A stretch of DNA of 64,000 bases from Coprothermobacter proteolyticus DSM 5265 (GTDB taxonomy: Bacteria; Coprothermobacterota; Coprothermobacteria; Coprothermobacterales; Coprothermobacteraceae), in contig NC_011295.1 in the NCBI RefSeq assembly GCF_000020945.1, positions 372,001-436,000 of the forward strand, given 5' to 3'. The notes beneath the pieces are model-generated. The model had not been told where the DNA came from and did no database searches. It worked only from the letters and a program-made list of their open reading frames with translations. The first letter of the stretch is position 1. Each line of letters starts with the position of its first letter. The position numbers were made by a program, and so were the translations under genes. Shown piece by piece: positions 1-7,502 of this stretch.

Positions 1-219
1 GATCAGGGAAACACAGTCATTGTTGTGGAGCACAACCTTGATGTGGTAGGAAACGCTGATTACATTGTGGACTTAGGGCCCGAAGGTGGCGACGAAGGTG
101 GTTACGTCATCTTTGCTGGCACCCCAGAAGAGCTGGTGAAGCAGGAGCATTCCTACACCGGTCAGTACTTGCGTCTGTACTGGGAACGCTTCAAACCACA
201 GCTTATTTTGTCGCATTAA
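1..219 (+). CDS. uvrA: UvrABC system protein A, C-terminal end (partial)
   Basis: The reading frame is open from the first base and ends at TAA 217-219, so only about the last 72 residues are here. They match the end of the second ABC ATPase domain of UvrA, the damage-recognition subunit of nucleotide excision repair: a strand followed by VVEHNLDV (the switch histidine region), then [17 protein letters not shown] and the GTPEEL segment typical of the UvrA C-terminus. The zinc fingers and Walker A motifs lie upstream of the window. The tail after GTPEELV is ordinary in length. fabG follows 7 bases later on the same strand, so the two may be cotranscribed, although no functional link is known. 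Confidence 0.93.
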   Translation, partial: DQGNTVIVVEHNLDVVGNADYIVDLGPEGGDEGGYVIFAGTPEELVKQEHSYTGQYLRLYWERFKPQLILSH

Positions 220-226
220 CAAAGTC

Positions 227-973
227 ATGAGGTATACAGGCAAAGCAGCATTAGTAACGGGTGGTTCTCGTGGCATTGGCGCTGCCGTGGTTAAGCGTTT
301 AGCGCAGGAAGGACTCAAGGTGGCTTTCTTTTACAGGCAGCGAATGGACAAAGTAGAAGAGCTGCTTGAGTGGGCACGAGATGCTCAGCTTACCGTGGTG
401 CCCATCAAGGTGGACATAACTGATCCTAGAAGTTTGCTTAGCGCTATTACCGATGCAAAAGCCAACGTAGGTCCCATCGATTACCTGGTGAATAATGCTG
501 GCGTGTCACATTACAAATTGCTTACTGAAGAAGAAGAACGAGAACTTGAGGAAGTCTTACGCACCAATTTAGAATCAGTCATATTGCTTACCAGAGAAAT
601 AGCAAAAGGCATGGTCATACGCAGTTTTGGTTCCATTGTGAACATTTCCTCTATTTGGGGCCTCTATGGAGGTTCATGTGAAGCAGTCTACGCTGCCACA
701 AAAGGCGGCATTATCAGCTTTACCAGATCACTTGCCAAAGAGCTGGGTCCCAGTAATGTACGTGTGAACTGTGTAGCTCCTGGTGTGGTGCGTACCGACA
801 TGATGCTAAACCACTTCACTGAAGAAGAAATCGCTCAGCTGTGCCAGCGAATTCCCTTAGGCAGGTTAGCTCATCCTGAAGAAGTTGCGTCTGCAGTGGC
901 CTTTTTGCTTTCCGATGAAGCTAGTTACATAAGCGGCAGTGTTTTGGAAGTCTCCGGCGGTTTTATTTCTTAG
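227..973 (+). CDS. fabG: Short-chain dehydrogenase/reductase, FabG-like 3-oxoacyl-ACP reductase
   Basis: A 248-residue classical SDR of normal FabG length. The N-terminal Rossmann motif reads TGGSRGIG (about residues 11-18), NNAG follows near residue 90, and the catalytic Ser and YAATK (Tyr-x-x-x-Lys) are in the middle. FabG reduces 3-oxoacyl-ACP with NADPH in fatty-acid elongation. Many SDRs of this shape act on other substrates, and no other fatty-acid synthesis gene is adjacent, so the exact substrate is inferred. The ATG at 227 is preceded by only a weak AAAG, suggesting translation coupled to uvrA. The stop codon overlaps the stop of the convergent gene at 970-1530 by three bases, leaving no room for a separate terminator. 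Confidence 0.85.
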   Translation: MRYTGKAALVTGGSRGIGAAVVKRLAQEGLKVAFFYRQRMDKVEELLEWARDAQLTVVPIKVDITDPRSLLSAITDAKANVGPIDYLVNNAGVSHYKLLTEEEERELEEVLRTNLESVILLTREIAKGMVIRSFGSIVNISSIWGLYGGSCEAVYAATKGGIISFTRSLAKELGPSNVRVNCVAPGVVRTDMMLNHFTEEEIAQLCQRIPLGRLAHPEEVASAVAFLLSDEASYISGSVLEVSGGFIS

Positions 974-1530
974 TAGGCTATTTCATCATCAAAATCAGGT
1001 GTTGGCTCTTTTTTTGTGCCAACTGCCACAGCTAAGGATTCTTCACCCACGCTTTTGAGGATCACATACGGGTTCACAAACCCCAGTTTAAGTAGGAGCG
1101 GTAAGCTATCACGAGAAGATTGCTCCATCAAGGTTTTTCTGTAGCGTTCCACAAGCTGCTGTTCAAAGGGCAGTAGGACCTCCACTCTGCCATTCTCTGG
1201 CAGAAGGTAGTATGCTTCTACCAAGTAACTTTCCAAATGCTTTGGCGTGGGTATAACAAACACTCTGTCCAGGGTAGTGCTTCTCACACTGCGCAGACGC
1301 GACATTCTTGTGATTATGGTTCTGTGCATGATGTCTTTGTCTTTAAGCTGTTCATGCCACAATTGTGGTTTACTGGTAACCAAAAGCAGCCAGCCATATG
1401 TTCCTACTTCATTCAGAAAACTAACCACCAGATTGTACGCATCGCGCTCCTCTAGTGCGTCCACAGATATTAAAGCAACGTTCTGGTTCGGTTTTAGATT
1501 TAGCGCTTTCGGGATTAGTCTGTATTCCAT
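970..1530 (-). CDS. Hypothetical protein, last gene of the histidine-kinase operon
   Basis: A 186-residue soluble protein that I do not recognise. No signal peptide or membrane segment is visible. The first 60 residues alternate hydrophobic strands and helices (NVALISVDALEERDAYNLV, then WLLLVTSKP), which could be a Rossmann or methyltransferase-like half-fold, but no nucleotide or SAM motif is intact. The C-terminus is acidic and ends DFDDEIAY. Its start overlaps the end of the DUF72 gene by 16 bases, so it is probably the fourth gene of the leftward operon beginning with the kinase at 5157. Function unknown. Confidence 0.7.
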   Translation of the reverse strand: MEYRLIPKALNLKPNQNVALISVDALEERDAYNLVVSFLNEVGTYGWLLLVTSKPQLWHEQLKDKDIMHRTIITRMSRLRSVRSTTLDRVFVIPTPKHLESYLVEAYYLLPENGRVEVLLPFEQQLVERYRKTLMEQSSRDSLPLLLKLGFVNPYVILKSVGEESLAVAVGTKKEPTPDFDDEIAY

Positions 1531-2258
1531 AGTTCAAGTAGCATTTGGGCGTTCTTAAATGCCTTTCCCTGATAATGGTTGTTGAAGTAAAGTAGGTACC
1601 TATCACTTCTAGTTTCTTTTATCTCTTTTACAAGCTCCGTCAGTTCTTGCTCACTGTAAAGGTAATCATATCGCTCATATGCTTCCTCATGCTGCCACCA
1701 TTTTTCAGTATTCCTACCGTGGAAACGCATGTACAGGGTCTGCGTAGGTATGATTTTCTTTAAGTAGGGCGAATCTAACGATACGGGGACAAAGCCGAAG
1801 TCTTGTGATATTCTAACTAAATCTTCATCAAACCAAGCTGGATGCCTCATCTCTACAGCTTTTTCAAAAGGTATGGCTTCCAACACTTTCTGCAAGTAGC
1901 TAATGTTTTCCGGTGTCTTGTGAAAAGAATAGGGAAACTGCAAGAGCAGTATAAGGCCGTGTCCATTTTCTGGTATGGTGCTCACAGCATCCAGCATCTG
2001 TGGAAGCGGCTCTGTATTCCCTTTGTGGGTAATCTCTTGGTACACCTTCATGGTAAAGAGGAAGCCTTTGGGCGCTCTTCTGCATAAACTGTCTATGGTT
2101 TTCTTGCTTGGAATGGCATAAAAACTGCTGTTTATTTCCACCGTATTGAAAACGGTAGCGTAATAGTCAAACCATCGTGTTTTTTTCAGCGTTTCAGGAT
2201 AAACGGCTCCCACCCAGTCTTGGTAAGAAAAGCCGCTTGTACCAACTCTCAGCTCCAT
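1515..2258 (-). CDS. DUF72 family protein (first of two in the window)
   Basis: About 247 residues of the DUF72 family (YecE-like, a TIM-barrel fold of unknown biochemical role). Diagnostic elements are the N-terminal MELRVGTSGFSYQDWVG, FNTVEINSSFYAIP, the barrel strand VEMRHPAWF, YMRFHGRN, and the C-terminal YFNNHYQGKAFKNA. The open frame extends upstream to 2645, but that extension is antisense-like and overlaps the preceding gene. The family normally begins at the MELRVGTSG position, so I start at ATG 2258. An ATG at 2270 is possible, but AAGGAG then touches the start codon. The gene overlaps both operon neighbours. A second member lies at 62815-63549. Confidence 0.88.
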   Translation of the reverse strand: MELRVGTSGFSYQDWVGAVYPETLKKTRWFDYYATVFNTVEINSSFYAIPSKKTIDSLCRRAPKGFLFTMKVYQEITHKGNTEPLPQMLDAVSTIPENGHGLILLLQFPYSFHKTPENISYLQKVLEAIPFEKAVEMRHPAWFDEDLVRISQDFGFVPVSLDSPYLKKIIPTQTLYMRFHGRNTEKWWQHEEAYERYDYLYSEQELTELVKEIKETRSDRYLLYFNNHYQGKAFKNAQMLLELWNTD

Positions 2259-3523
2259 ATGTCCTGCCATCTCCTTACCACAGTGAAAGCTCCGGCTATG
2301 AGCGCCACAGAAAAGGAAGACCACAGTATGTACATGCTCAGGGAGCTGGTCACAATTAAGGTTCTTCTCGCTCCAAACAGCCCCATCCATATGAGAACCA
2401 CTGCTGCTGACATGTAGAATATGGATTCCGTGTCCATATCTGGAAATAGAAGGGCTATAGGCACTGTAGCTAAGGCCGGACCTATCAAGAACAGTGGGGT
2501 GAACTTGAACAAGAATCCGCCAAGCAAAGCGGAAAGAAGCATGAGCCCAATACTCACAGGTATCATCCTTACATTGAATCGCCAGACTAAGAACAGTGCA
2601 CCCAGCACAAACCAGTACCACCGTTGAGACAAATCCAGAAGCCATTTCTTTCTTGCTGTGCTGTCAATTTGATTCATGGCTTGTGTGATCATTTCTTGCT
2701 CTTCCTTAAATGTTTTTTCGTATTCTCCTTGGTAGTAACTGATACCCGGTTTGTAACTATCTATGTCACTAAGGTTACTAGTGCCGAACAGGTAGGTGGA
2801 AAACCCATCAGCCAGCACCAGTTTTTGCCTCAGCAAAAAGAAGTTTCGATAAGCTTTTAGTTCCATATCAAAGGGGAATATTTCCCAAGGTACACTACCG
2901 ATGCACCCAGGCGGATAGGGTGTGCCAGCTAAGTTAGCAACCAGTGGCATCACATCATAAACCTGCATGCGCACGCTGGTTTTAGCAGGGAGTTTTTCTT
3001 TTACCAGTACCAGTCCGTACAGGTTGACTGCCCCGTGATTTATCTCCAGAGCTAAGTCTCCCGGCTTTAGCTCTGTTACTTCTTCTGCGAAGGTTATTTC
3101 CAGCTTTTCACCTTTTGCAAGGCGATTTAAGAAACCAAGGTTTTCAGGTACGTTGCTCAAGGTGGCGTATCCATCCAGATGACTAAGTGTGTACAGATAA
3201 GGCGCACTGTTATTACTTCTGAAGTTGTTAATGCCGGCATGAGCACCTGTGAGAATGTTCACCACGGTTTGCTCTTTTGTCCAGGTGATGGGCACCCTTA
3301 TGTGCGACTCTAAGTCACTTTCTTGTTTTGCTGTTTCTGCCACGCGGCTGGTAAATATTATTCTGGTCTTTTCCTGTGCTGGTGGCGGTGCAAATACTGG
3401 TACATCTGAAAGCTTCACTGCCCAGCTATTTCTGGGAATGTAGTCCATCAGCGGTAGCAGCATAACAAATATGCACACAGTGACAAACATTATCAGGTAC
3501 ATGAGCTTGTTCATCCCGGTCAT
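2249..3523 (-). CDS. Membrane protein with extracytoplasmic domain, unknown function
   Basis: A 424-residue protein with one N-terminal membrane segment (about residues 5-25), then roughly 270 polar residues predicted outside the membrane, then four or five C-terminal hydrophobic segments (from RWYWFVLGALFLVW to the end). The outer part contains THSHLDGYA-like and PYPPGCIGSVPWEIFPFD stretches that recall alkaline-phosphatase-superfamily or PglZ-like proteins, but I cannot assign a metal-binding set, so this is only a hint. It starts 26 bases after the kinase stop and overlaps the start of the DUF72 gene, so it is the second gene of a four-gene leftward operon. It might sense or modify something for the kinase, but that is inference. 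Confidence 0.7.
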   Translation of the reverse strand: MTGMNKLMYLIMFVTVCIFVMLLPLMDYIPRNSWAVKLSDVPVFAPPPAQEKTRIIFTSRVAETAKQESDLESHIRVPITWTKEQTVVNILTGAHAGINNFRSNNSAPYLYTLSHLDGYATLSNVPENLGFLNRLAKGEKLEITFAEEVTELKPGDLALEINHGAVNLYGLVLVKEKLPAKTSVRMQVYDVMPLVANLAGTPYPPGCIGSVPWEIFPFDMELKAYRNFFLLRQKLVLADGFSTYLFGTSNLSDIDSYKPGISYYQGEYEKTFKEEQEMITQAMNQIDSTARKKWLLDLSQRWYWFVLGALFLVWRFNVRMIPVSIGLMLLSALLGGFLFKFTPLFLIGPALATVPIALLFPDMDTESIFYMSAAVVLIWMGLFGARRTLIVTSSLSMYILWSSFSVALIAGAFTVVRRWQDIWS

Positions 3524-3549
3524 AGTCTGTATCCCGCCGTCACTGCCCC

Positions 3550-5157
3550 TTAATAGTTACCTGTGGTGCCAGAACCGTTTGGGAAGATGATTTCAAAAAC
3601 CGTTTTTCCACTCGATTGCTTCACTGAAATGCTACCACCTTGTATCTCTGCTGCGCTTCTCACAATAGCCAGTCCCAAACCTGTGCCTGTGCTCTTTGTG
3701 GTGTAGAAGGGTTCAAAAATCTTTCCCAAATCTTCTTGAGGTATGGGAGTGCCGTTATTGGCCACTCTCAAAACCAAGTTTTGTCCTTCTCTTCTTGCTT
3801 CCACCCACACCTGTGTGGCTCCAGCGTCAAATGCGTTGCCCACCAGATTGCTCACTATTTGCAGCAAGTACTCCTCATCCAAGTTCCATACAAGGTTTTT
3901 TGGTATGTCCAGCGTAATCTGTGGGTTCTCTCCGAAATGTTGTGTGGCGAACTCATAAAGGTTTATGGGTTTCTTCTCAGCTGTTCTGGGTCTAGCGTAA
4001 ACCAGCATGTCTCTTACAAGTTTTTCTACACGTTCTTGTTCTCTTAATATTTTTTCTGCATATGCTTTATCTTCTGGGCTACCCTGTTTTAGGATCATCT
4101 GCGAAAAGCCCCTAATGGCTGTTAACGGGTTTCTTATCTCATGAGCAATACCTGCTGAGAACCTACCCAAGGCAGCCAGGCGTTCTTGAAGAGCCATAGC
4201 TTCTCTCATGTTTATAATATCCGTCAAATCTTCAGCCACCACTATGAGCTCGTCCTCAGACACTCTAAGAAATGTAAGAGAAATGTTCTTGTCATTTGTT
4301 CTTATGTTCTCATGATAGTAATCTGGTGTGTCAGTGGAGATGCGATTTTCTAAGTCAGGCAGCAGTTTTTCCATAATGGGGTTTTTCAGTATGATCTCAT
4401 GATTCTTTACCAGTGCCAGTCCCACAGGACTGTTCTCCATAACTGCATTTAATGCCTGAGTTCGTTCCTTTAGCTCTGCAGCTAACTCGTTTGCAGTGCT
4501 TGCAATGAGCCCTATTTCCCCTCTGAAGGTGCCTACTGGGAGCTGACTTTCCTTCAAAGAGGGCAGCTGCTTCACCAAATTCACAATGTCCCTGTTCACA
4601 CTTTCAATGACAAGGAAAGCTAGTAGCACAGCCAGTAGAAGAATTCCTCCCACAGCACCCAGTATCGTGTTTCTCGTCTTTGTAAAGCTGGCTCTGAGGT
4701 CATCTGCAGTTTCCCAAATCCTGGCAGCACCAATTTGCTCACCAGCCCAGTAAATGGGGGCAGAAATCTCCACGCGGGTCTTTCCCTCTGCCTCTGGGTT
4801 TTTCACTTCAGCAATGGGTCCACCTAGCAAAGAAATTGAGTAAGAAAGCCCCAGTGTGGGCATTGCATTTTGCAGTGCCTGATTGTAAGGTAGCAGGGCA
4901 GCGGTAAGCCTAACTCGTGCTTCTTCCTGAAGTTGGACATCACCTCTTAAGGCATTAGTTATGAGTGAGTCTTTGTCCTGCTGGGGTGCAACGGCTTCGA
5001 AGTTCTTTACCATCAAGTTCAGCACGCCCTGTAGTTTGGTTTCTCTTTCCTGAAGGTAAATGTTCCACATGTTCGTAGAAAAGAGCCATGTTATAAGGAA
5101 CACTGCTAGCAGCAATGGGACAATGGCTACAATCCAAAAACGTACTCTAAGACTCAT
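3550..5157 (-). CDS. Membrane sensor histidine kinase, orphan
   Basis: A 535-residue sensor kinase. Membrane segments at about 8-28 and 164-185 bracket an extracytoplasmic sensor domain of about 135 residues. A PAS-like region lies at about 235-315. The HisKA helix carries the phospho-acceptor in FSAGIAHEIRNPLTAIRG (His near residue 339). The HATPase domain shows the N box NLVGNAFDAGA and G box TGTGLGLAIV. The domain order resembles NtrB/AtoS- or KinB-type kinases. No response regulator lies beside it; the downstream genes are a membrane protein, a DUF72 protein and an unknown protein. The start ATG follows AGGTAGGAACAC. The stimulus and partner are unknown. Confidence 0.92.
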   Translation of the reverse strand: MSLRVRFWIVAIVPLLLAVFLITWLFSTNMWNIYLQERETKLQGVLNLMVKNFEAVAPQQDKDSLITNALRGDVQLQEEARVRLTAALLPYNQALQNAMPTLGLSYSISLLGGPIAEVKNPEAEGKTRVEISAPIYWAGEQIGAARIWETADDLRASFTKTRNTILGAVGGILLLAVLLAFLVIESVNRDIVNLVKQLPSLKESQLPVGTFRGEIGLIASTANELAAELKERTQALNAVMENSPVGLALVKNHEIILKNPIMEKLLPDLENRISTDTPDYYHENIRTNDKNISLTFLRVSEDELIVVAEDLTDIINMREAMALQERLAALGRFSAGIAHEIRNPLTAIRGFSQMILKQGSPEDKAYAEKILREQERVEKLVRDMLVYARPRTAEKKPINLYEFATQHFGENPQITLDIPKNLVWNLDEEYLLQIVSNLVGNAFDAGATQVWVEARREGQNLVLRVANNGTPIPQEDLGKIFEPFYTTKSTGTGLGLAIVRSAAEIQGGSISVKQSSGKTVFEIIFPNGSGTTGNY

Positions 5158-5324
5158 GTGTTCCTACCTGCTTTACCCCAGTTTTTGTTTAGCTTCTTTT
5201 TATCATTCACAGTAGCGGTGTCGATGGGGTCAGTGTAGTAATGGCATTGTACTGAAAACCTCACTTGAATTAACGATGTTTTCTTCATGGTTTATGTTAT
5301 TATACGTCAAGGAGGTGATGCTCA

Positions 5325-5864
5325 ATGTGGATTGCAATTGTAGTTCTGGTCTTAGTACTCATCGTCATTTGGATTTATAACCGTTTGATCCAGCTGAAAA
5401 ACCGCGTACAGAATGCTTGGCATCAAATTGAGGTCCAACTTCAGAGAAGGCATGACTTAATACCTAACTTGGTAGAAACGGTAAAAGGTTACGCGTCACA
5501 CGAAAAGGAAACCTTCGAAAGGGTGGTCGCTGCCAGAAACAAGGCCATGTCAGCTAACACACCAGGGGAAATGGGCAGGGCTGAGGGCGAATTAACGCAA
5601 GCTTTGGGACGCCTTTTTGCTCTGGCAGAAAGTTACCCTGAACTAAAAGCCAACGAGAATTTTATACGACTTCAAGAAGAACTTACCAGCACTGAAAATA
5701 AGGTTGCCTATGCCAGGCAAGCTTATAACGATACCGTCATGATGTTTAACCAAACCATACAAATGTTCCCTTACAATTTGCTGGCAGGCCCAATGAATTT
5801 GAAGCCTGCTGAATACTTCGAAGCTGAAGAAGAAGCTCAAAATGTCCCCAAAGTGGAGTTTTAG
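5325..5864 (+). CDS. lemA: LemA family protein
   Basis: A 179-residue LemA protein, close to the usual length. A single N-terminal membrane anchor (about residues 2-19) is followed by the family hallmark RRHDLIPNLVETVKGYASHE and a long helical bundle containing ENKVAYARQAYNDTVMMFN. LemA proteins are membrane-anchored with a helical domain; their biochemical role is not settled, though many lie beside TPM or HtpX genes. No such partner is here: the gene is monocistronic, ending in a strong terminator at 5928. The Shine-Dalgarno sequence AAGGAGGTGAT starts at 5309, well spaced before ATG 5325. A TATTAT box at 5298 may be part of the promoter, but it lies too close to the SD to be certain. Confidence 0.93.
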   Translation: MWIAIVVLVLVLIVIWIYNRLIQLKNRVQNAWHQIEVQLQRRHDLIPNLVETVKGYASHEKETFERVVAARNKAMSANTPGEMGRAEGELTQALGRLFALAESYPELKANENFIRLQEELTSTENKVAYARQAYNDTVMMFNQTIQMFPYNLLAGPMNLKPAEYFEAEEEAQNVPKVEF

Positions 5865-5927
5865 CTCTTAACTGTTAACGAGCTGCCACTCTTCGTTCCC
5901 ATAGCATATTGCTTGTCATGTGCACAG

Positions 5928-5971
5928 GAAGAAGGGCACCTTCTCCTAAGGAAGGGGCCCTTCTTCTTTTT
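5928..5971 (+). terminator. Rho-independent terminator after lemA
   Basis: A perfect 10-bp stem, GAAGAAGGGC (5928-5937) with GCCCTTCTTC (5957-5966), has a 19-base loop and is followed directly by five T. It ends the lemA transcript and also separates it from the convergent glucosaminidase operon ending at 5984. Confidence 0.9.
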
Positions 5972-5983
5972 GCTGTTATTATG

Positions 5984-6433
5984 TTATTGAGCACGCCGCC
6001 TCAATGTGGCAGCCACGCTGCATACCTTTTGTGTCCATTGTGGATCACTTGCCCACAAGCTTCCCATGGCTTTAAGGGTGCCACCTTTGTAGTAAGCGCC
6101 TCCCGCTGTTGCGTACCTGGTTCTGATGTACTCTGCTACAAAGAAAATGCCTTCCTCATAGCTGATAAACACCTTCGCTCCTGATGGGTTTCTGTCATAT
6201 GCCTGAAAGCCGAACAAATTCTTTGTGCGTTTACTTAGTGCTGACTTGCCCCAACCACTTTCCAGCACTGCCACGCTGGTGAGTAGCAGCGCATTTACCT
6301 TGCTTAGTTTCTCAGCACAAACGAAGGTGGGAGCCAGTACTTCCATGGGTGTGCCTTTTAGCCCTTTTTGTAGTTCCAGCCAAGTAAGTTTGCTTTCGCT
6401 GAGAATCTTCGTATCAGGTGTCAATTCCCACAT
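5984..6433 (-). CDS. Glucosaminidase-domain cell-wall hydrolase (endolysin-like)
   Basis: A 149-residue protein made almost entirely of one glucosaminidase (LytD/FlgJ-C-like) domain. The catalytic region is visible as AVLESGWGKSALSKRTKNLFGF, with the glutamate of LESGWG as likely general acid, followed by FISYEEGIFFVAEYIRTR. Such enzymes cut the glycan strands of peptidoglycan. There is no signal peptide, no wall-binding repeat and no membrane segment, so release would need another protein, as with phage endolysins. The ATG at 6433 lies inside the end of the YvrJ gene (20-base overlap), with AAGGAGG about 11 bases upstream, so the two are translationally coupled. It is the last gene of the 7139-5984 operon. 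Confidence 0.87.
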   Translation of the reverse strand: MWELTPDTKILSESKLTWLELQKGLKGTPMEVLAPTFVCAEKLSKVNALLLTSVAVLESGWGKSALSKRTKNLFGFQAYDRNPSGAKVFISYEEGIFFVAEYIRTRYATAGGAYYKGGTLKAMGSLWASDPQWTQKVCSVAATLRRRAQ

Positions 6434-6587
6434 TGGTTCTCACCGCCTCCTTTAGTAGTGCAATTTCTTGTGAAAGATCTTTTATGGCAAGTAGCAGTTG
6501 CGCCAGTGTTTTGTTTATTTCCACGATAAAGTAGGCAGCCACTGCTATGGGGAAACCCAAGCTGCCAACTATTTGAATAATGTCCAT
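6414..6587 (-). CDS. yvrJ: YvrJ-family small membrane protein (holin-like topology)
   Basis: A 57-residue gene between DUF2922 and the hydrolase. It reads ATG at 6587 to TGA at 6414-6416, with AAGGAGGAAC as ribosome binding site. The protein has one membrane segment (GFPIAVAAYFIVEI, about residues 11-24) followed by an amphipathic charged helix (LLLAIKDLSQEIALLKEAV). This matches the YvrJ family, known from Bacillus and clostridia without a defined function. The same layout is seen in small bacteriocin-type holins (BhlA/UviB). Because the next, overlapping gene encodes a leaderless peptidoglycan hydrolase, a role in letting that enzyme out is an attractive inference, not shown. Confidence 0.8.
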   Translation of the reverse strand: MDIIQIVGSLGFPIAVAAYFIVEINKTLAQLLLAIKDLSQEIALLKEAVRTNVGIDT

Positions 6588-6693
6588 GTTGTATGTTGTT
6601 CCTCCTTTCTATCTTTGGTTGCGTTTCATCAGTAAAAGAAAAGAGCAGGAGGGAGCTAAAGCCCCCTCCTCCAAAAACGTTCTGAACCGCTCA

Positions 6694-6909
6694 TTAAGGC
6701 AGCATGTCCGTTGCGGTACGCTCCACGTAATTTGCATCAACAAGCTGAACGGGTTTTCCCAATTTTTCGCTCTTGATTACTCCTGTAACCACTATGGCGC
6801 TAGCAGCTTCTTGTATTTGCTGCGTTGTTAGATCCATTACTGGATCAGGGATTCTCAGAACCATGGTTTTGTCCATGTCTGTTTTAAAGCTCAGATTCAA
6901 TGTAACCAT
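6694..6909 (-). CDS. DUF2922 family small protein
   Basis: A protein of about 71 residues: TLNLSFKTDMDKTMVLRIPDP, then DLTTQQIQEAASAIVVTGVI, ending in a short strand ERTATDMLP. This is the layout of DUF2922: a beta-rich start resembling LxFKTxxGK, a helix VxxAMxxIIxxxVF and a final strand. The open frame allows ATGs at 6918, 6915 and 6909. AAGGAGGA is only one base before the first, and ten before 6909, which also gives the usual family N-terminus, so 6909 is chosen. Neighbours are DUF1659 upstream and YvrJ downstream, the usual companions of this family. Function unknown. Confidence 0.82.
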   Translation of the reverse strand: MVTLNLSFKTDMDKTMVLRIPDPVMDLTTQQIQEAASAIVVTGVIKSEKLGKPVQLVDANYVERTATDMLP

Positions 6910-6944
6910 GTGCATCATTCCTCCTTTCGTTTTTCATTGGTTAA

Positions 6945-7139
6945 TTAGGGTAGTAAGTTGTTTACTACCATGAGCTGCACACCAGTAGTTACTCTGGTGG
7001 TCAGTGTGCCCAGGGCATTGGTTAGCTCCATAATGCTGGTAGCCGTTGCCGTTGGGTCGATGTTGTTCAGTGACCAAAGGCGTTTCTTGCCTTCACTGTT
7101 CAACCACACAATCCTTACTGTTCTCTTCACTTCTTCCAT
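6945..7139 (-). CDS. DUF1659 family small protein
   Basis: A 64-residue protein: MEEVKRTVRIVWLNSEGKKR, then LWSLNNIDPTATATSIMELTNALGTL, then a terminal strand VQLMVVNNLLP. DUF1659 members have this shape: a strand pair with a 'G-x-x-x-R' turn, a 'NI-x-P-x-A' segment and a helix followed by a short strand. The start ATG 7139 is set by AGGAGGTGAGTTT 7-8 bases upstream; longer starts at 7187 are not supported by a ribosome site. It is first in the DUF1659-DUF2922-YvrJ-hydrolase operon. DUF1659 and DUF2922 have similar size and fold pattern and both end in LP, so they may be related and may co-assemble (inference). Confidence 0.8.
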   Translation of the reverse strand: MEEVKRTVRIVWLNSEGKKRLWSLNNIDPTATATSIMELTNALGTLTTRVTTGVQLMVVNNLLP

Positions 7140-7179
7140 TTCTAAACTCACCTCCTGTTCTTGTGAACATGGTAGTAGT

Positions 7180-7210
7180 ATAGGCATACATTTGTATGCT
7201 ATCCTATAGC
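7180..7210. promoter_or_regulatory. Operator-like overlapping dyads between the DUF1659 operon and the XRE gene
   Basis: GCATAC (7184-7189) and GTATGC (7194-7199) form a perfect dyad around ATTT, extended outward by ATA and TAT. It overlaps a second dyad, GCTAT (7198-7202) with ATAGC (7206-7210). Both lie between the start of the leftward operon (7139) and the rightward XRE gene (7275), where an XRE repressor would be expected to bind. On the minus strand, a TTGGTC followed 19 bases later by TACAAA may be the promoter being covered. Confidence 0.55.
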
Positions 7211-7274
7211 CTGTAGACCAAGTTTTGTTATGTTAGTTTTCTGCCAAAAAGGCGAAAGGAGTAAGGAAAGGGCT

Positions 7275-7502
7275 ATGAAGCTGAACAGAAAAAGGCTAAT
7301 TCAAATGTGTGTAGAACGGGGTTGGAGTTTGTACCGCTTGGCCATTGAAGCTGGGGTAGACCCCAGCCATCTGTACCGTATCCTGAGTGGGAAAAGGGGA
7401 GCGGGAGTGAATACCGTCTTTAAGATTGCTCAGACCTTGGGATGTTCACCTTTGGATCTCATATACAATGAAGAACCTGCCGACCCAGATAACCGCAAGT
7501 GA
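7275..7502 (+). CDS. XRE-family helix-turn-helix regulator
   Basis: A 75-residue protein that is essentially one Cro/C1-type HTH domain. The recognition region reads SLYRLAIEAGVDPSHLYRILSGKRGAGVNTVFKIAQTLGCSPLDLI, as in SinR-like or phage repressors, with a short acidic tail. ATG 7275 follows AAAGGAGTAAGGAAAGGGCT, supporting this start over the longer frame from 7230. It is transcribed away from the DUF1659-DUF2922-YvrJ-hydrolase operon, and dyads at 7180-7210 lie between them, so it likely controls that operon and itself. A 10-bp inverted repeat spans its stop codon. Confidence 0.88.
   Translation: MKLNRKRLIQMCVERGWSLYRLAIEAGVDPSHLYRILSGKRGAGVNTVFKIAQTLGCSPLDLIYNEEPADPDNRK

Noticed and set aside
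1515-2645. 376-codon frame extending the DUF72 gene upstream
   Set aside because: The first 125 codons overlap the membrane-protein gene on the same strand and lie outside the conserved DUF72 start.
5984-7502. Prophage remnant
   Set aside because: Only a hydrolase, small proteins and an XRE gene; no integrase, structural, packaging gene or attachment repeat was found on either side.
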